Below are positions 61,570-64,000 of a stretch of DNA of 64,000 bases, in pieces (position 1 is the stretch's first letter; each line of letters begins with the position of its first letter). The position numbers were made by a program, and so were the translations under genes. The notes beneath the pieces were generated by a model. That model did no database searches and was not told the origin of the DNA. It saw only the letters and a program-made list of their open reading frames with translations. Source of the DNA: Actinoplanes sp. NBC_00393. Lineage in GTDB: Bacteria > Actinomycetota > Actinomycetes > Mycobacteriales > Micromonosporaceae. Location: positions 5,050,501-5,114,500 of the forward strand of contig NZ_CP107942.1 in assembly GCF_036053395.1 (NCBI RefSeq), written 5' to 3'.

Positions 61570-62715
61570 GTGCCGAATTTCTTTCTGAGTTCGGCAGCCG
61601 GCGACGACGATCCGTATGTCCGGCAGTTCTTCGACGATCTCCGCGGCCGGGTCTCGGCCAACAGTTCCGATCACGGCGCCGAACTGTCCTTTCTGGGCAC
61701 CACCGGAAACCGGGACACCGCCCTGCCACCCGAAATGCTGCTGCGCCTCTCCTCATGTGACGTCTTCGTGGCGCTGACGTCGCCGCGGTACTTCCGGAAT
61801 GCCACCTGTGGCCGGCAGTGGGAGATCTTCGCGAGACGGTTCGGGCCGGGCGATGACCGATCCGCGATGGTCCCGGTCGCCTGGTCCGTCGACGCGACCG
61901 TGCCGGAGTTCGTGGGGCGCCCGCTGACCGCGCCGTCCGAGGGCCCCCCGCGCGGACTGCGTCAGCTGATCCGGCTGCGCACCCTCCGGCCCGAATACGA
62001 GTCCTTTCTCGACCTCCTGGCGCAGCGGATCGTGGCCGCCGGCGAGACCGTGGCGCCGCCGGCCGCCGACCCGGTCACCGACTTCGCGTCGGTGCCCGAC
62101 GCCTTCGCCTCGTCCACCACCGATCCGCCCGTGCATCTCATCGTCGCGGCCGCGTCCCGGGAGGAGATGGATCAGGTACGCCAGGACCTCGGTTACTACG
62201 GCGCGGAGGCCCGGGACTGGGCGCCCTACCGTCCGGACGCACCGCAGTCATTGGCGTGCCGTGCCCGCCTCCTCGCCGCCGATCAGGCATTGCGGGGTGA
62301 GGTGTCCACCCTGGACGACGTCCTCGGCCGGATCGAGCGGGCACGCGCCGCCCGCGAGATCGTGGTCATCCTCTGTGACTGGTGGATCATGCGGCTGGAC
62401 GGGTATCGGCAGCTCCTCGCCGAGATCGACCGTCGCGGCCTGGACGACGCGGTCGTGCTGGTCCCGGCGAACCGCGCCGATCGCGAATCGATGGACAATC
62501 TCGCGGAGCTCCGCTTCGGACTGCGGACCACCTTCCGGGAGAGCTGGCGTCACTCGCCGGCCGTTCTGCACCGCGACATCGACACCGCCGAGGCTTTCGA
62601 CGCCGATCTCGCCGGAGTTCTCGAGGAGGCACGCAACCGGCTCTTCCGCACCGGGACACCGTGGCCGGACGCAGACGAGCCGGTTGTCAAGCGACCCATT
62701 CTTCGTGGTCCGTGA
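61570..62715 (+). CDS. fxsC: TIR-like FxsC-type protein
   Basis: A 381-residue protein of two domains. The N-terminal ~150 residues are TIR-like: PNFFLSSAAGDDDPYVRQFFDDLRGRV, LLRLSSCDVFVALTSPRYFRNATCGRQWEIFARR in parts (SSCDVFVALTSPRYFRN; CGRQWEIFARRF), with YESFLDLLAQRIVAAGE closing the domain. The C-terminal half (about 185-370) has VHLIVAAASREEMDQVRQDLGYYGAEARDWAPYRPD in parts and ERARAAREIVVILCDWWIMRLDGYRQLL, as in FxsC C-terminal domains of the FxSxx-COOH system. In that system FxsA (short peptide), FxsB (radical SAM) and FxsT (TPR protein) are partners. GTG start; the canonical NADase Glu of TIR enzymes is not obvious, so it may be a signalling scaffold. Confidence 0.85.
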   Translation: MPNFFLSSAAGDDDPYVRQFFDDLRGRVSANSSDHGAELSFLGTTGNRDTALPPEMLLRLSSCDVFVALTSPRYFRNATCGRQWEIFARRFGPGDDRSAMVPVAWSVDATVPEFVGRPLTAPSEGPPRGLRQLIRLRTLRPEYESFLDLLAQRIVAAGETVAPPAADPVTDFASVPDAFASSTTDPPVHLIVAAASREEMDQVRQDLGYYGAEARDWAPYRPDAPQSLACRARLLAADQALRGEVSTLDDVLGRIERARAAREIVVILCDWWIMRLDGYRQLLAEIDRRGLDDAVVLVPANRADRESMDNLAELRFGLRTTFRESWRHSPAVLHRDIDTAEAFDADLAGVLEEARNRLFRTGTPWPDADEPVVKRPILRGP

Positions 62716-62779
62716 TGGCATCAGGAAAGTACACTGAGTGATCGACTCCTCACGATCAATCGTCCTCGGGAGAAGGCAC

Positions 62780-63490
62780 GTGGGATCGTCAGTCACGCCG
62801 CCCCTCTTCTTCATCAGCTATGTCCACGATTCCGGTGAGGACGATCGCCACGTCCGCCGGTTCTACGAGAAGCTCAACCATGACGTGCTGATCTTCGCGG
62901 GCCGGCGGCAGAGCGAGTCGGCGGGCTTCTGCGACTGTTCGATCCGGCTCGGTCAGCTCTGGTCGCCGGCTCTCATCGAGAATCTCAGCACCGCTCAGGT
63001 CTTCATCCCGATCATGAGCCCCGCCTATTTCCAGAGCGAGGCCTGCGGTAAGGAATGGGCGCTCTTCGTCTCGCGCCTCAGCCGCACCGATCGATCCGGC
63101 TCGCCGGACTCGTCGATCATCCCGCTTCTCTGGGTGCCGATGACGGTGCCCGGGATCGCCGAGCCCTACCAGTTCAAGGAAGCCACCTTCGGCGCCGAGT
63201 ACGACCGCGTCAAGCTGCGCGCGCTGATCCGCGGAAAGCGCCATCGCGACGAGTACGACGCCTTCGTCCAGCTGCTCGCCGAGCGGGTCGTCACTCTGAG
63301 CCAGGTCGCGCCCGTTGCCGCGGCCCGCGACCGTCCCGGTTTCGACGACGTCCGTTCCGCGTTCTCCGCACCGCCGGCTCCTCGCCTCAACGGCGGCGCC
63401 GGAGATTCGACGGCACGCGAGCAGCGCGTCAAGTCCCTCCGCGTCGACCGCCCCATCCTCAACACCAATCTCCGCGAGGACCCCCGATGA
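62780..63490 (+). CDS. Second TIR-like domain protein
   Basis: A 236-residue TIR-like protein: LFFISYVHDSGEDDRHVRRFYEKLNHDVLIFAGR in parts (PPLFFISYVHDSGEDDRHV), then LSTAQVFIPIMSPAYFQSEACGKEWALFVSRL in parts (AQVFIPIMSPAYFQSEACG; KEWALFVSRL). The acidic residue in ACGKEW sits where TIR NADases have their catalytic Glu. The C-terminal ~50 residues are low-complexity with Pro and Arg. GTG at 62780 (GGGAGAAGG upstream) is preferred to a longer frame. It follows fxsC by 64 bases and overlaps the next gene by four (ATGA). Confidence 0.82.
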   Translation: MGSSVTPPLFFISYVHDSGEDDRHVRRFYEKLNHDVLIFAGRRQSESAGFCDCSIRLGQLWSPALIENLSTAQVFIPIMSPAYFQSEACGKEWALFVSRLSRTDRSGSPDSSIIPLLWVPMTVPGIAEPYQFKEATFGAEYDRVKLRALIRGKRHRDEYDAFVQLLAERVVTLSQVAPVAAARDRPGFDDVRSAFSAPPAPRLNGGAGDSTAREQRVKSLRVDRPILNTNLREDPR

Positions 63491-64000
63491 GCGTGAGCGC
63501 CGACCGCCGCCCTCTGGGCCGGATCATCACCTTTTACAGCTACAAGGGGGGAACCGGCCGGACGATGGCTCTCGCCAACGTCGCATGGCTGCTCGCGACG
63601 AACGGGTTCCGGGTGCTGACCATCGACTGGGATCTCGAGTCGCCGGGCCTGCACCGCTACTTCCACCCCTTCCTCCGGGACAAGAGTCTCCGCAGCTCCG
63701 AGGGCATTCTCGATCTGATCCGCAAGCATTCCGAGTCCGACCTGCGGCGCCACCCTCCGCTGGACTCCGGGCGGTCCCCGGTGCAGATCCACGAATACGC
63801 GGCCTCGCTGGACTGGGAGTTCCCGCAGGGCGGCATGCTCGACTTCGTGCCCGCCGGGCGTCAGGATCTCGGCTACGACGAGGCGGTCAGCACCTTCGAC
63901 TGGGACTCGTTCTGGCGCGATCGGCAGGGACGTCAGCTCCTCGACGATCTTCGTGAGGACATGGCGCGCAACTACGACTTCGTCCTCATCGACAGCCGTA
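63487..64000 (+). CDS. KGGxGR-variant ATPase, FxsT-like (5' end, partial)
   Basis: The gene starts at ATG 63487, overlapping the previous stop (ATGA), and runs off the right edge with 171 codons visible. The N-terminus is GRIITFYSYKGGTGRTMAL, a Walker A in which the usual GK[ST] is replaced by GR, the KGGVGR variant of MinD/ParA-like ATPases, followed by NVAWLLATNGFRVLTIDWDLESPGL and later NYDFVLIDSR (Walker B). FxSxx-COOH system TPR proteins (FxsT) and related AAA proteins begin in this way; the TPR part would be downstream. Co-occurrence with the TIR-like genes supports the same system. Confidence 0.85.
   Translation, partial: MSVSADRRPLGRIITFYSYKGGTGRTMALANVAWLLATNGFRVLTIDWDLESPGLHRYFHPFLRDKSLRSSEGILDLIRKHSESDLRRHPPLDSGRSPVQIHEYAASLDWEFPQGGMLDFVPAGRQDLGYDEAVSTFDWDSFWRDRQGRQLLDDLREDMARNYDFVLIDSR

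Overview
The window looks like chromosomal DNA of a high-GC actinomycete. Frequent GTG starts, short stop/start overlaps (ATGA, GTGA), many secreted polysaccharide-degrading enzymes, LacI/GntR/MarR/PucR regulators and a block resembling the FxSxx-COOH system suggest a soil saprotroph, probably Micromonosporaceae (Actinoplanes-like). That placement is inference from gene content; no rRNA or other marker gene is present. I saw no tRNA, rRNA, insertion sequence, phage gene or CRISPR array.

Layout, left to right. (1) 1-8095: the 3' end of an unknown helical protein, then a minus-strand branched-chain amino-acid (or related) import operon livKHMGF with pruA (P5C dehydrogenase) downstream and a FadR-type GntR gene upstream; a 36-bp nested palindrome lies in the livK promoter region. 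(2) 8222-11320: a secreted protein with three tandem repeats and a transmembrane Ser/Thr kinase. (3) 11592-24840: a two-armed pectin/hexuronate locus. The minus-strand arm runs oxidoreductase, uxaC, fuconate-dehydratase-like enzyme, uxuB-like dehydrogenase, second oxidoreductase, cupin, pectate lyase, and ends in a strong terminator. The plus-strand arm holds a LacI regulator, a sugar ABC importer and a DUF624/YesL-like membrane protein. Two near-identical GCAAACGTTTGC-type operators sit in the divergent promoters. (4) 24827-29580: secreted nuclease/phosphatase-fold protein, beta-propeller-like membrane protein, lipoprotein, and the Lrp/ald divergent pair.

(5) 29647-34922: GH64 beta-1,3-glucanase and AA10 LPMO (divergent), three tandem hairpins, and the methionine importer metNIQ. 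(6) 35060-38048: two-component system plus a YqeB-like protein. (7) 38445-42050: PucR regulator divergent from a ferredoxin reductase/fatty-acid desaturase pair of the DesA3 type. (8) 42221-48743: a 40-bp minisatellite, a monooxygenase-fold protein, GH4 glycosidase with PfkB kinase, a Phd-like/poly-Ser protein, and a chemoreceptor cluster. (9) 48865-53740: MarR/MFS drug-efflux pair, secreted tyrosine phosphatase, membrane protein and a bacterial PARG-like enzyme. (10) 53836-61147: SsuBAC-type importer, small proteins, a second two-component system and a ferric-reductase-like flavocytochrome.

(11) 61570-64000: the right edge carries a TIR-like FxsC protein, a second TIR-like protein and the start of a KGGxGR-variant ATPase, overlapping or closely spaced. 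This is the part of the window closest to a poorly described system; its peptide and radical-SAM genes, if present, lie outside the window.
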